A DNA stretch of 64,000 nucleotides from Agrobacterium tumefaciens (GTDB taxonomy: Bacteria; Pseudomonadota; Alphaproteobacteria; Rhizobiales; Rhizobiaceae): NCBI RefSeq assembly GCF_000834635.1, contig NZ_JXQV01000030.1, positions 186,001 through 250,000 on the forward strand. The letters run 5' to 3'. A program made the translations under genes and the position numbers. The notes beneath the pieces are model-generated. The model searched no databases, had not been told where the DNA came from, and saw nothing but the letters and a program-made list of their open reading frames with translations. Below are positions 27,999-36,709 of this stretch, one piece after another; positions within the stretch are counted from its first letter, which is position 1; each line of letters starts with the position of its first letter.

Positions 27999-29189
27999 TC
28001 AATCGTCGGTTTCGGGGCGCTCGCCCTTGCGAAAAGGGCTGTGCTCATCAAGGTAGTCCCCGATCTCTTCCACCTCGTTTCGCTCGCGCTCGAGATAATC
28101 GGCAATGGCGCGGCGAAGACCTGGGTGGGTTATGAAGTGCGCAGACCGCGTGGTGACCGGCGTGTAACCCCGTGCCAGCTTATGTTCGCCCTGCGCGCCA
28201 GCCTCGACACGGGCAAGGCCCTTCGCCAGAGCAAAGTCTATTGCCTGATGGTAGCAGACCTCGAAGTGGAGGAACGGGTGATCTTCGATGCAACCCCAAT
28301 GGCGGCCATAGAGCGCCTGTCCACCGATGAAGTTGATCGCGCCCGCAATATAGCGACCTTCACGCTTTGCCATGACCAGAAGAATATCTTCCGGCATGCG
28401 CTGGCCGATCAGGGAATAGAATTCGCGGGTGAGGTAGGGCCGACCCCATTTTCGGCTGCCCGTATCCCTGTAGAAGGCGTAGAACTGGTCCCATATGTCC
28501 TCGGTCAGATCACTGCCCGTCAGCCAGTCAATCTCTATGCCGTTCTCAAGCGCGGCGCGGCGCTCTTTCTTGAGGCCTTTACGCTTGCGAGAAGATAGCG
28601 CATCAAGAAAATCTGCGTGGTCGCGGAAACCATTGTTGATGAAATGAAACTGCTGGTCGGTGCGGGGAAGGAAGCCTTGTTCCACCAGCGCATCCATGTC
28701 GTCATCGGGGGCAAATGTTACGTGCGCCGAGGAGACTTCGATGGCCTCCGTCACCTGCCGCAAACCGGAGGCCAGAACCTGCCGGAAAGCAGCATCGTCG
28801 ATACCAGTTGTGAGAAGCCGTGGTCCGGTTGCCGGGGTGAAGGGAACCGAGCATTGCAGCTTGGGATAATAATTGCCGCCCGCCCGCTCCAATGCATCTG
28901 CCCATCCATGGTCGAATACATATTCGCCTTGGCTATGGCTTTTCAGATAGGCCGGGATCGCGCCATTCAATTGTCCCTCACCATCTTCCAGAAGCAGATG
29001 GTGGCCCCGCCAACCAGTCTTGGCTGTTGCCGAACCAGACTCTTCCATGGAGGAGAGGAAAGCGTGGGATATGAAAGGGTTGTAGTCATCTGTTCGCGTA
29101 ATTTTTGAAGTCCCGGAAAGCTTGTTCCAGCTTTCCGGGGCAATGTCCTTGAAGGACTGTTCTACGCGAATGGAATATTCATCGCTCAT
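27999..29189 (-). CDS. GNAT/FemAB-like protein (DUF482, COG3146-type)
   Basis: 396 residues. The pattern ISHAFLSSMEESGSA, GHHLLLEDGEGQLNGAIPAYLK, FDHGWADALERAGGNYYPKL and GAINFIGGQALYGRHWGCIE is that of the widespread bacterial DUF482 family, related to the GNAT/FemAB acyl- or aminoacyl-transferase fold and often labelled peptidoglycan-biosynthesis-like without proof. Its start overlaps the GDPD stop by 4 bases; 19 bases separate it from the HIT gene. Function unknown. Confidence 0.85.
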   Translation of the reverse strand: MSDEYSIRVEQSFKDIAPESWNKLSGTSKITRTDDYNPFISHAFLSSMEESGSATAKTGWRGHHLLLEDGEGQLNGAIPAYLKSHSQGEYVFDHGWADALERAGGNYYPKLQCSVPFTPATGPRLLTTGIDDAAFRQVLASGLRQVTEAIEVSSAHVTFAPDDDMDALVEQGFLPRTDQQFHFINNGFRDHADFLDALSSRKRKGLKKERRAALENGIEIDWLTGSDLTEDIWDQFYAFYRDTGSRKWGRPYLTREFYSLIGQRMPEDILLVMAKREGRYIAGAINFIGGQALYGRHWGCIEDHPFLHFEVCYHQAIDFALAKGLARVEAGAQGEHKLARGYTPVTTRSAHFITHPGLRRAIADYLERERNEVEEIGDYLDEHSPFRKGERPETDD

Positions 29190-29926
29190 GCGCTGGCTGT
29201 AACGCCTTCTCTTGGGTCGAAACCTTCAAACGTCATCTGGTCCGCATATTTATAGGTATTCGCGCGACCGGTTTCATCCCGCACCGTCCAGGTAATCACG
29301 GGAATCCCGAGTTTTCTTTGCGCCTCGATGAAGCTGTTGGGAAGATGTGACCAGGCATAAGAGATGAAATCAAGGCCGATTTGCATGGCTTCATCGTGCT
29401 TGAAGAAGTCTTCAGGCTTTGCGCCCTCTGCCGTCAGGCCGAGTGGCCATGGCGAACCGGCAGCCTTGAGGTCTTTCAGCAAATGACGATCAAAGCTCAT
29501 CAGCGCGACATGACCTTCGTAGCCTTCAAGCTCTTCGAGAACCGCTTCGGCAAAGCCGATATCGACATTGTCCCCCGCACGGCCCTTGAGTTCCAGAACC
29601 AGTGGGACCCTGCCGCTGCAGAGCTTCAACAACTGCTTGAGCGTCGGCACCCGGTCTTTGGTCTGCCCGACGGACAACATACCGAGTTCGCCAGACGTGC
29701 GCTCCCGCACATCACCCTTGATGCCGGTCAGGCGGCTCATCTCGTCATCGTGGAAGACGACGGGAACGCTGTCTGAGGCCAGCTGCAAATCGCATTCAAT
29801 GGCGAAACCCGCGTCGATTGCGCGTGAGAACGCCGTCAGAGTGTTTTCCCAGACGGTTTTGTTCTGATCATGGTAGCCACGATGAGCGACAGGGTTGGCG
29901 GTGAGCCAGGAAAGTTTCAGCGTCAT
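29186..29926 (-). CDS. Glycerophosphodiester phosphodiesterase (GDPD)
   Basis: 246 residues, TIM-barrel GDPD. Catalytic elements VAHRGYHDQ (His-Arg), FAIECDLQLASD (metal Glu/Asp) and VVFHDDEMSRLTG are present. It cleaves glycerophosphodiesters such as glycerophosphocholine to glycerol-3-phosphate and alcohol. No signal peptide, so cytosolic (UgpQ-like). Overlaps of 4 bases on both sides tie it to RidA and the DUF482 gene. Confidence 0.92.
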   Translation of the reverse strand: MTLKLSWLTANPVAHRGYHDQNKTVWENTLTAFSRAIDAGFAIECDLQLASDSVPVVFHDDEMSRLTGIKGDVRERTSGELGMLSVGQTKDRVPTLKQLLKLCSGRVPLVLELKGRAGDNVDIGFAEAVLEELEGYEGHVALMSFDRHLLKDLKAAGSPWPLGLTAEGAKPEDFFKHDEAMQIGLDFISYAWSHLPNSFIEAQRKLGIPVITWTVRDETGRANTYKYADQMTFEGFDPREGVTASA

Positions 29927-30393
29927 ACGTCAATTTCCACGATGGCGTCGATTTCGACTGCGGCATTGAAGGGCAGGGAGGCCATGCCCACAGCGGCGCG
30001 CGCGTGTTTGCCGGCATCGCCCAGAACATTTGCGATCAGGTTCGATGCACCGTTGATGACAAGATGCTGCTCGGTGAATTCAGGTACGGAAGCGACAAAG
30101 CCGTTCAGCTTCAGAACGCGGCGGACCTTCGAGAGGTCACCGTTGAGCGCGGCTTTGACTTGCGCGAGAATGTTCACGGCGCAGAGTTCGGCAGCGCGCT
30201 GCGCAGTCGCAACATCCACATCACGTCCAACATGGCCCGTCACCGCAATCTTGCCGGATTCCATCGGCAATTGACCTGAAATGTAAAGAAGATTGCCGCT
30301 GATTGTGTAGGGTACATAGTTTGCAGCAGGCGCTGCGGCGGCGGGCAGGGTGTGGCCAAGTTCCTTCAGGCGAGCTTCGATGGCATCCGACAT
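29923..30393 (-). CDS. RidA/YjgF-family protein
   Basis: 156 residues. RidA-like: LYISGQLPMESGKIAVTGHVG in the first half, AAELCAVNILAQVKAALNGDL and LNGFVASVPEFTEQHLVINGAS in the second. Family members deaminate reactive enamine/imine intermediates. This one is slightly longer than the compact RidA (about 130) and fits the YjgH/Rid-related subgroup; the key Arg of true RidA cannot be placed with confidence. It is the first gene of a four-gene minus operon. Confidence 0.88.
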   Translation of the reverse strand: MSDAIEARLKELGHTLPAAAAPAANYVPYTISGNLLYISGQLPMESGKIAVTGHVGRDVDVATAQRAAELCAVNILAQVKAALNGDLSKVRRVLKLNGFVASVPEFTEQHLVINGASNLIANVLGDAGKHARAAVGMASLPFNAAVEIDAIVEIDV

Positions 30394-30508
30394 TTTCGTC
30401 TCCGCTTTTGTTGTAAATCTTTCAAAAATCCGGCAGACAGATCATGATGTCCAGAAGCCGGGCGATTGCTTGTACAATATGAGCGGTGAGTCCAACAGGA
30501 GATATTGA

Positions 30509-31351
30509 ATGTTTGTCAGGAACCTTGCCATCGCACTTGGCTGCGGCACCCTTTTGGTGGTGCCCGGTGTTGCAAGTGCTGTGCCTGCCTCCGTTCCCAA
30601 CCTGATCTCTCACCGTGCTGTCTATGACCTGGAATTGAAGGATGCGTCGGATCGCTCCGGTATAGAGGGCATGACCGGGCGCATGGTATATGAGTTCACC
30701 GGCTCTTCCTGCAAGGGTTACAAGACCGATTTTCGCTTCGTTACGCAGATCAATACCGGCGATGCGGTGCGCATGACGGACCAGCAGACCACGACCTTCG
30801 AGGACGTGGCTTCGCAGAAGTTCACCTTCGCGACCAAGTCATTCACGGATGAAAAACTGGACAAGGAAGTGACGGGTTCCGCCGCGGACCAGAATGGGGC
30901 GATGAAGATCGACCTCGTCAAACCCGATGCGCGAACGATCGACCTGGACGCTGGCGAGTTTCCGACCGAGCATATGGTGCAGGTCATCGAGAATGCGAAA
31001 CTCGGCAAGCGCATTTTTGAGTCCCGCGTCTTTGATGGTTCCGACGATGGTGACCAGAGCCTCATCACTTCGACCCTGGTTGGCAAGCAGCAATCTCCTG
31101 GTGATGCGGACCCCGATGCTGGCAAGGCGGGTGATTTCGCCAAGACCTCGTTCTGGCCGGTGACGATTGCCTATTACAACGACAAGTCCGCCACCGATTC
31201 GCTTCCCATCTACCGCATCTCGTTCAAGCTTTATGAAAATGGAATCACACGCGATCTGACCATGGATTACGGTGACTTCGTGCTGACAGGCAAACTGGCG
31301 AAGCTTGATATTCTTCCACCTGAAAGCTGTGAAAAGCAGCCACTTCGCTGA
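30509..31351 (+). CDS. eipB: Periplasmic envelope integrity protein EipB (DUF1849)
   Basis: 280 residues with a signal peptide (about 1-24, ending VASA). The body starts LISHRAVYDLELKDA and reads ...GMTGRMVYEFTGSSCKGYKTDFRFVTQ..., the DUF1849 pattern. Known for the family: Brucella EipB forms a periplasmic beta-spiral, has a conserved disulfide, and supports envelope integrity and virulence. Here Cys68 and Cys274 are the only two Cys in the mature protein and correspond to that disulfide. Single gene with its own promoter region, divergent from the RidA operon. Confidence 0.9.
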   Translation: MFVRNLAIALGCGTLLVVPGVASAVPASVPNLISHRAVYDLELKDASDRSGIEGMTGRMVYEFTGSSCKGYKTDFRFVTQINTGDAVRMTDQQTTTFEDVASQKFTFATKSFTDEKLDKEVTGSAADQNGAMKIDLVKPDARTIDLDAGEFPTEHMVQVIENAKLGKRIFESRVFDGSDDGDQSLITSTLVGKQQSPGDADPDAGKAGDFAKTSFWPVTIAYYNDKSATDSLPIYRISFKLYENGITRDLTMDYGDFVLTGKLAKLDILPPESCEKQPLR

Positions 31352-31373
31352 TCATAGCGGCTAATTTCGCATA

Positions 31374-31404
31374 TTGACTTGCGTTTTGTTGAAACAGTCT
31401 GTAT
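31374..31404 (+). promoter_or_regulatory. Candidate sigma-70 promoter of rpsB
   Basis: TTGACT at 31374-31379 and a TCTGTAT-like -10 around 31398-31404, spacing about 18. It is placed about 130 bases before rpsB, leaving room for a structured leader. Confidence 0.4.
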
Positions 31405-31433
31405 GCGGCACACCATTCCACACGCGAAGCTTG

Positions 31434-31489
31434 GGATGTTCCGGGAGAAATCCGGATCATTCCGCCCGGTGGTGCCAGTTTGCTGGCGC
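31434..31489 (+). other. Structured 5' leader of rpsB
   Basis: Two hairpins: an imperfect one at 31434-31463 with a GC stem CCGG (31441-31444) / CCGG (31452-31455), and GCCAG (31474-31478) / CTGGC (31483-31487) with a TTTG loop. S2 autoregulates its own mRNA in other bacteria; that these hairpins are the operator is inference. Confidence 0.4.
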
Positions 31490-31531
31490 TGTTTGCTTCG
31501 CGGGGGTTAAACCGGAAAAGGATAACTAGGC

Positions 31532-32317
31532 ATGGCATTGCCCGATTTCTCTATGCGTCAGCTTCTGGAAGCTGGCGTTCACTTTGGTCACCAGACACAT
31601 CGCTGGAACCCAAAGATGAAGCCGTACATCTTCGGCGACCGCAGCAACATTCACATCATCGACCTGGCACAGACAGTTCCTTTGCTGTCGCGCGCCCTTC
31701 AGGTCGTGTCTGACACGGTTGCCCGTGGCGGCCGCGTTCTGTTCGTTGGCACGAAGCGTCAGGCTTCTGAAATCATCGCCGACAGTGCAAAGCGTTCTGC
31801 TCAGTACTACGTCAACTCGCGTTGGCTCGGCGGCATGATGACCAACTGGAAGACGATTTCGAACTCGATCGCACGTCTGCGCAAGGTCGACGAAATCCTC
31901 AACTCCGACGCATCTGGCTATTCCAAGAAAGAGCGCCTGAACCTCGAGCGCGAACGCGAAAAGCTTGAAAAGGCTCTCGGCGGTATCCGCGATATGGGCG
32001 GCGTTCCTGACCTGATGTTCATTGTTGACACCAACAAGGAAAAGATCGCCATCGAAGAAGCAAAGCGTCTGGGCATCCCAGTCGTCGCCATCATCGACAG
32101 CAACTGCGATCCAGACCAGATCGACTTCCCAATCCCCGGTAACGACGATGCTTCGCGCGCTATCTCGCTCTATTGCGATCTGATTGCCCGTGCAGCCATC
32201 GACGGTATCGCACGTCAGCAGGGTTCTTCCGGTCGTGACCTCGGCGCGATGGAAGAAGCACCAATCGAGCCAGCGCTCGAAGAAGAAGCTGCTCCTGCTG
32301 CTGATACGACTGCCTGA
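31532..32317 (+). CDS. rpsB: 30S ribosomal protein S2
   Basis: 261 residues. Starts [29 protein letters not shown] and contains [30 protein letters not shown] and [18 protein letters not shown], all S2 hallmarks. The acidic Ala/Glu-rich C-terminus is common in Alphaproteobacteria. AAGGATAA lies about 8 bases before the ATG. First gene of the rpsB-tsf-pyrH-frr block. Confidence 0.98.
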   Translation: MALPDFSMRQLLEAGVHFGHQTHRWNPKMKPYIFGDRSNIHIIDLAQTVPLLSRALQVVSDTVARGGRVLFVGTKRQASEIIADSAKRSAQYYVNSRWLGGMMTNWKTISNSIARLRKVDEILNSDASGYSKKERLNLEREREKLEKALGGIRDMGGVPDLMFIVDTNKEKIAIEEAKRLGIPVVAIIDSNCDPDQIDFPIPGNDDASRAISLYCDLIARAAIDGIARQQGSSGRDLGAMEEAPIEPALEEEAAPAADTTA

Positions 32318-32326
32318 TAAGACTAC

Positions 32327-32348
32327 AGGCGGCGCTGATGTGCCGCCT
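32327..32348 (+). terminator. Hairpin just past rpsB
   Basis: AGGCGGC / GCCGCCT with an eight-base loop, 10 bases after the rpsB stop, followed only by TCTCC. Probably an attenuator or mRNA-processing stem, since tsf follows in the same direction. Confidence 0.5.
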
Positions 32349-32362
32349 TCTCCATGAGACGA

Positions 32363-32403
32363 GACAAGGCCGTTCTGGACTAGAAAAGTTCGGCGGCCTT
32401 GTT
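32363..32403 (+). other. Second hairpin between rpsB and tsf
   Basis: ACAAGGCCG (32364-32372) pairs with CGGCCTTGT (32394-32402) around a 21-base loop. Together with the hairpin before it, this can set the S2 : EF-Ts transcript ratio. Confidence 0.4.
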
Positions 32404-32562
32404 CGTTTCCATCACGCCGTTTGCTTGGCAGGGCGTGAATTTTGACGTTTCGTGATGGCCTCTTCATCAGGCTGTCACAGTTCCGGGTACATTCGTTCCC
32501 AAAATCCGATTGAGGTCTGGCCGCATTCGTGCCGTGACCGACGAACCGACAAGAGGCACACA

Positions 32563-33489
32563 ATGAGCGAAATCACAGCCGCAATGGTAAAGGAACTGCG
32601 CGAGAAGTCTGGCGCAGGCATGATGGATTGCAAAAAGGCGCTGTCCGAGACCGGTGGCGACATGGAAGCCGCAATCGACTGGCTGCGCGCCAAGGGTATC
32701 GCCAAGGCTGACAAGAAGTCTGGCCGTACGGCTGCTGAAGGTCTCGTTGGTATCGCATCTGCCGGCCACAAGGCTGTTGTCGTTGAAATCAACTCCGAAA
32801 CCGACTTCGTTGCACGCAACGACGCGTTCCAGGACATCGTTCGCGGCATTGCATCCGTTGCTCTGACGACAAACGGTTCTGTTGATGCAGTTGCTGCAGC
32901 AACCTACCCAGCAACCGGCAAGTCTGTTGCAGACACCATCAAGGACGCAATTGCGACCATTGGTGAGAACATGACGCTGCGCCGCTCGGCGATGCTCGAA
33001 GTCGAGCACGGCGTTGTTGCGACTTACGTTCACAACGCAGCTGGCGATGGCATCGGCAAGCTGGGCGTTCTGGTTGCGCTCAAGTCCGAAGGCGACAAGG
33101 CTGTTCTGACATCCATCGGCCGCCAGATCGCAATGCACATTGCTGCGACCAACCCGCTTGCTATCCGTTCGGAAGAAGTTGACGCGGCTGTTGCCGAGCG
33201 TGAACGCAATGTCTTCATCGAGCAGGCTCGCGAATCCGGCAAGCCAGAAGCCATCATCGAAAAGATGGTTGACGGCCGCATGCGCAAGTTCTTCGAAGAA
33301 GTCGCTCTTCTGTCGCAGGCTTTCGTCATCAACCCTGACATCACCGTTGGTGACGCTGTCAAGGAAGCTGAAAAGGAAGCTGGCGCGAAGATCGAAGTTG
33401 TCGGCATGGCTCGCCTGCTGCTGGGCGATGGCGTTGAAAAGGAAGAAAGCGACTTCGCAGCTGAAGTTGCTGCTGTCGCCAAGGGCTGA
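32563..33489 (+). CDS. tsf: Translation elongation factor Ts
   Basis: 308 residues. It is the nucleotide exchange factor for EF-Tu. Starts [27 protein letters not shown], followed by [14 protein letters not shown], the typical EF-Ts core; [10 protein letters not shown] is in the second half. ATG 32563 has AAGAGG about 9 bases upstream; an open extension to 32452 is not coding. 245 bases separate it from rpsB. Confidence 0.98.
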   Translation: MSEITAAMVKELREKSGAGMMDCKKALSETGGDMEAAIDWLRAKGIAKADKKSGRTAAEGLVGIASAGHKAVVVEINSETDFVARNDAFQDIVRGIASVALTTNGSVDAVAAATYPATGKSVADTIKDAIATIGENMTLRRSAMLEVEHGVVATYVHNAAGDGIGKLGVLVALKSEGDKAVLTSIGRQIAMHIAATNPLAIRSEEVDAAVAERERNVFIEQARESGKPEAIIEKMVDGRMRKFFEEVALLSQAFVINPDITVGDAVKEAEKEAGAKIEVVGMARLLLGDGVEKEESDFAAEVAAVAKG

Positions 33490-33518
33490 TCTATTTACCC
33501 AAATACGGGAAAACTATG

Positions 33519-33547
33519 GGGCATCGCGTGACAACGCGGTGCCCTTC
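33519..33547 (+). terminator. Hairpin after tsf
   Basis: Eleven-base stem 33519-33529 with 33534-33544 (one G-U), loop GACA, followed by TTC. The weak T-tract means partial termination is likely. Confidence 0.55.
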
Positions 33548-33690
33548 GTGTATCGGCGTTGCGGTTATATCCTGCAGCGGGTGGCAATCATCCAGATTCG
33601 CCGTGCGCTGCTGATTTTCAAGTTTCGCATGTTGCTATGTCTCGACAGCCATTGCTGCAAGATCACGCATCCATTCCTCAAGGAGTCATG

Positions 33691-34413
33691 ATGTCTTCCA
33701 AGCCGCTTTATAAACGTGTTCTTCTCAAGGCGTCGGGCGAAGCCCTCATGGGCGATCAGGGTTTCGGCATTGATGTTGCAGTTGCAGACCGCATCGCATC
33801 TGATATTGCCGAGGCGAGAGCCATGGGTGTCGAGGTGGGCGTCGTTGTTGGCGGCGGTAACATCTTCCGCGGCGTTGCTGTGGCATCCAAGGGTGGAGAC
33901 CGGGTGACGGGCGACCATATGGGTATGCTCGCAACCATCATCAACGCCTTGGCGCTTGCGACATCACTGCGCAAGCTCGATATCGACACCGTCGTGCTTT
34001 CTGCCATCGCCATGCCGGAAATCTGTGAGAGCTTCTCTCAGCGCGCGACGCTTTCGCACATGGCGCAAGGTCGCGTCGTGATTTTCGCCGGTGGAACCGG
34101 CAACCCGTTCTTCACCACGGATTCGGCAGCTGCCTTGCGTGCTGCTGAAATGGGTGCTGAAGCGATCTTCAAGGGCACTCAGGTTGACGGCATCTATTCT
34201 GCCGACCCGAAGAAGGACCCGACGGCAACGCGCTTCGAGGAGTTGACGCATTCGGAAGTTCTTGCCAAGGGACTGGCCGTCATGGACGTTGCAGCCGTTG
34301 CACTGGCGCGGGAAAACCACATCCCGATCATCGTCTTCTCGATCCACGAAAAGGGCGGTTTCGCGCAAATATTGACGGGTGGCGGTCGCAAGACCATCGT
34401 ACACGACAAGTAA
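33691..34413 (+). CDS. pyrH: UMP kinase PyrH
   Basis: 240 residues, hexameric UMP kinase of the amino-acid-kinase fold; makes UDP. Motifs: KRVLLKASGEALMGDQGFGID, VVGGGNIFRGV, GDHMGMLATIINALAL and VIFAGGTGNPFFTTDSAAALRA. AGGAG at 33681 gives 5-base spacing to ATG 33691 (an ATG three bases earlier is too close). It precedes frr by 64 bases. Confidence 0.98.
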   Translation: MSSKPLYKRVLLKASGEALMGDQGFGIDVAVADRIASDIAEARAMGVEVGVVVGGGNIFRGVAVASKGGDRVTGDHMGMLATIINALALATSLRKLDIDTVVLSAIAMPEICESFSQRATLSHMAQGRVVIFAGGTGNPFFTTDSAAALRAAEMGAEAIFKGTQVDGIYSADPKKDPTATRFEELTHSEVLAKGLAVMDVAAVALARENHIPIIVFSIHEKGGFAQILTGGGRKTIVHDK

Positions 34414-34477
34414 CACCCGGCGCTGATTCCACGCTACACATAAGGCCGCGAGCGCCAAGAACTGATGGAGTATGAAA

Positions 34478-35035
34478 ATGAGTGATGTTGACCTCAACGA
34501 TATCAAGCGCCGCATGGACGGTGCGATCAATGCATTCAAGAGCGACATTGCATCGCTGAGAACCGGCCGCGCTTCTGCCAACATTCTCGATCCTGTCACG
34601 GTTGATGCCTACGGCTCCCGTGTGCCGCTCTCGCAGGTCGCGAACATCACCGTGCCGGAAGCCCGCATGCTGGGTGTGAACATCTGGGACAAATCGATGG
34701 TTGGTGCGGTTGATCGCGCCATCCGCGAATCCAATCTTGGTCTGAACCCGATCGTTGATGGCCAGAACCTCCGTATTCCGCTTCCAGAGCTGAACGAAGA
34801 GCGCCGCAAGTCTCTCGTGAAGGTCGCGCATGACTACGCGGAGAAGGCCAAGGTTGCCATTCGCCACGTCCGGCGCGATGGTATGGACGGTCTGAAAAAG
34901 GCCGAAAAGGATGGCGACATCGGTCAGGATGAGAGCCGTGCAAAGTCTGACAAGGTTCAGAAGATGACGGATGACACAATTTCGGATATTGATCGCTTGC
35001 TTGCTGAGAAAGAAAGAGAAATCATGCAGGTATAG
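34478..35035 (+). CDS. frr: Ribosome recycling factor
   Basis: 185 residues, exactly the family size. It releases ribosomes after termination together with EF-G. Starts [60 protein letters not shown]-like and the C-terminal helices are present. ATG 34478 is preferred over 34472, since GGAG is 7 bases away. Confidence 0.98.
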   Translation: MSDVDLNDIKRRMDGAINAFKSDIASLRTGRASANILDPVTVDAYGSRVPLSQVANITVPEARMLGVNIWDKSMVGAVDRAIRESNLGLNPIVDGQNLRIPLPELNEERRKSLVKVAHDYAEKAKVAIRHVRRDGMDGLKKAEKDGDIGQDESRAKSDKVQKMTDDTISDIDRLLAEKEREIMQV

Positions 35036-35095
35036 TTGGTCGTAGACCAACAGCATATTTCCCTGTCAACGCCACGCTGCTTAAACTGGATCGAG

Positions 35096-35839
35096 ATGTC
35101 GGACACTAGCCGTTCCTCACTACCCGAGCATGTTGCCATCATCATGGATGGTAACGGGCGTTGGGCCAAGCAGCGTGGGCTTCCGCGCATCATGGGCCAT
35201 AGACGTGGCGTCGAAGCCGTGCGCGAAACGGTGCGGGCCGCGGGTGAATGCGGCCTGAAATATCTGACGCTTTTCGCATTTTCCTCGGAAAACTGGCGCA
35301 GGCCAGAATCCGAGGTAAGTGATCTGCTTGGGCTTCTCAAAGCCTTCATTCGCCGAGACCTGGCCGATTTGCACAAGGAAAATGTGCGGGTTCGTATCAT
35401 TGGAGACCGGCAGAGTTTGAAGGATGACATCCGCAGCCTGTTGATCGAAGCCGAGCAGATGACAGCTGCCAACACGGCACTGACGCTGGTTATCGCCTTC
35501 AATTACGGTTCGCGCGATGAAATAGCCCGCGCGGCTGCCTCGCTGGCAGCAGATGTGGCGGCAGGCGTGATGAGCCCGTCTGACATCGATGCCGACGCGA
35601 TCTCTGCGCGCCTCGATACTGCGGGAATGCCGGACCCCGATCTCATTATCCGCACCAGCGGCGAAGAGCGGCTCTCCAACTTCATGTTGTGGCAGGCGGC
35701 TTATGCAGAATTTCTCTTCATTCCTGACTACTGGCCGGACTTTGACCGCAAGACGTTTGTCTCAGCGATCGACCAGTATATGACGCGTGATCGCAGGTTT
35801 GGCGGCCTTTCGAGCCAAGTCGCTCTGGCGGGTGCCTGA
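35096..35839 (+). CDS. uppS: Undecaprenyl diphosphate synthase (cis-prenyltransferase)
   Basis: 247 residues. It makes the C55 lipid carrier for peptidoglycan and O-antigen. Motif [24 protein letters not shown] with catalytic Asp and [21 protein letters not shown], and [19 protein letters not shown] are all present. Start ATG 35096; the frame is open 60 bases further up but without a site. The stop overlaps the cdsA start by one base. Confidence 0.97.
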   Translation: MSDTSRSSLPEHVAIIMDGNGRWAKQRGLPRIMGHRRGVEAVRETVRAAGECGLKYLTLFAFSSENWRRPESEVSDLLGLLKAFIRRDLADLHKENVRVRIIGDRQSLKDDIRSLLIEAEQMTAANTALTLVIAFNYGSRDEIARAAASLAADVAAGVMSPSDIDADAISARLDTAGMPDPDLIIRTSGEERLSNFMLWQAAYAEFLFIPDYWPDFDRKTFVSAIDQYMTRDRRFGGLSSQVALAGA

Positions 35840-36672
35840 TGAGCCGGGAACTGAGGCTAAGGCTTATCTCCGGCATCGTGCTCGCTGCCGTCATACTCAC
35901 AGCCACCTGGTACGGCGGAATGATGTTCCGCCTTGTCGCCGGAGTTCTGGCGCTGCTGCTTTATTTCGAGTGGAGCACGATCACGAAGCTGTCCGATACA
36001 AATCCGACGGGCTATGCCTGGGGGTGGTTTTCTGTGGCTGTCATGGCAGGCAATACGATTTTCGGCGAGTCTTCGCTCGATCTGCCCCTTCTGTCGGGTT
36101 TCGCGCTCACCGCAGCGCTCTTTCCGGTCTTGCGCGGTCGCAATTGGTGGCTGGTGGGCGGCATCGTCTATGCCGGTCTCAGTGGCATTTCACTGGCGGC
36201 AATTCGCGGTGACGAGCTGACGGGCTTTGCAGCCATGGTCTTCGTCTTTGCCATTGTCTGGGCCACCGATATTCTGGCCTACTTTGTCGGTCGCGCCATT
36301 GGTGGGCCGAAGCTTGCGCCCGCCATATCGCCGGGAAAGACGTGGTCGGGCGCCATAGGCGGCACGGTCTCTGGCGTCGCTGCGGGCTCGGCAGTGGCCT
36401 ATATTGATCACGGTCGCATCGGCATGGGCATTGTTGGACTTGCGCTGTTACTGTCCGTTTTCAGCCAGATTGGCGATCTCTTCGAATCCTTCATCAAGCG
36501 ACGTTTCAAGGTGAAAGATTCCAGCAATCTCATTCCCGGACATGGCGGGTTTTTGGACCGGGTTGACGGTCTTGTTTTCGCCTGTTTTACCGTATTCCTC
36601 ATTGCTGTCGTTCATGCGGCGATAACGGGTGATGTGCCGGGTTCAGGCAGCGGAATTCTTCCGGGATTCTGA
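35839..36672 (+). CDS. cdsA: Phosphatidate cytidylyltransferase CdsA
   Basis: 277 residues, multi-span inner-membrane enzyme making CDP-diacylglycerol from phosphatidate and CTP. The C-terminal signature SQIGDLFESFIKRRFKVKDSSNLIPGHGGFLDRVDGL is complete. Translationally coupled to uppS (TGATG). The next gene, rseP, follows 37 bases later. Confidence 0.97.
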   Translation: MSRELRLRLISGIVLAAVILTATWYGGMMFRLVAGVLALLLYFEWSTITKLSDTNPTGYAWGWFSVAVMAGNTIFGESSLDLPLLSGFALTAALFPVLRGRNWWLVGGIVYAGLSGISLAAIRGDELTGFAAMVFVFAIVWATDILAYFVGRAIGGPKLAPAISPGKTWSGAIGGTVSGVAAGSAVAYIDHGRIGMGIVGLALLLSVFSQIGDLFESFIKRRFKVKDSSNLIPGHGGFLDRVDGLVFACFTVFLIAVVHAAITGDVPGSGSGILPGF

Positions 36673-36709
36673 CAAGCATAGAGCGGCATTAGCGAAAGGC
36701 TAGACACAT

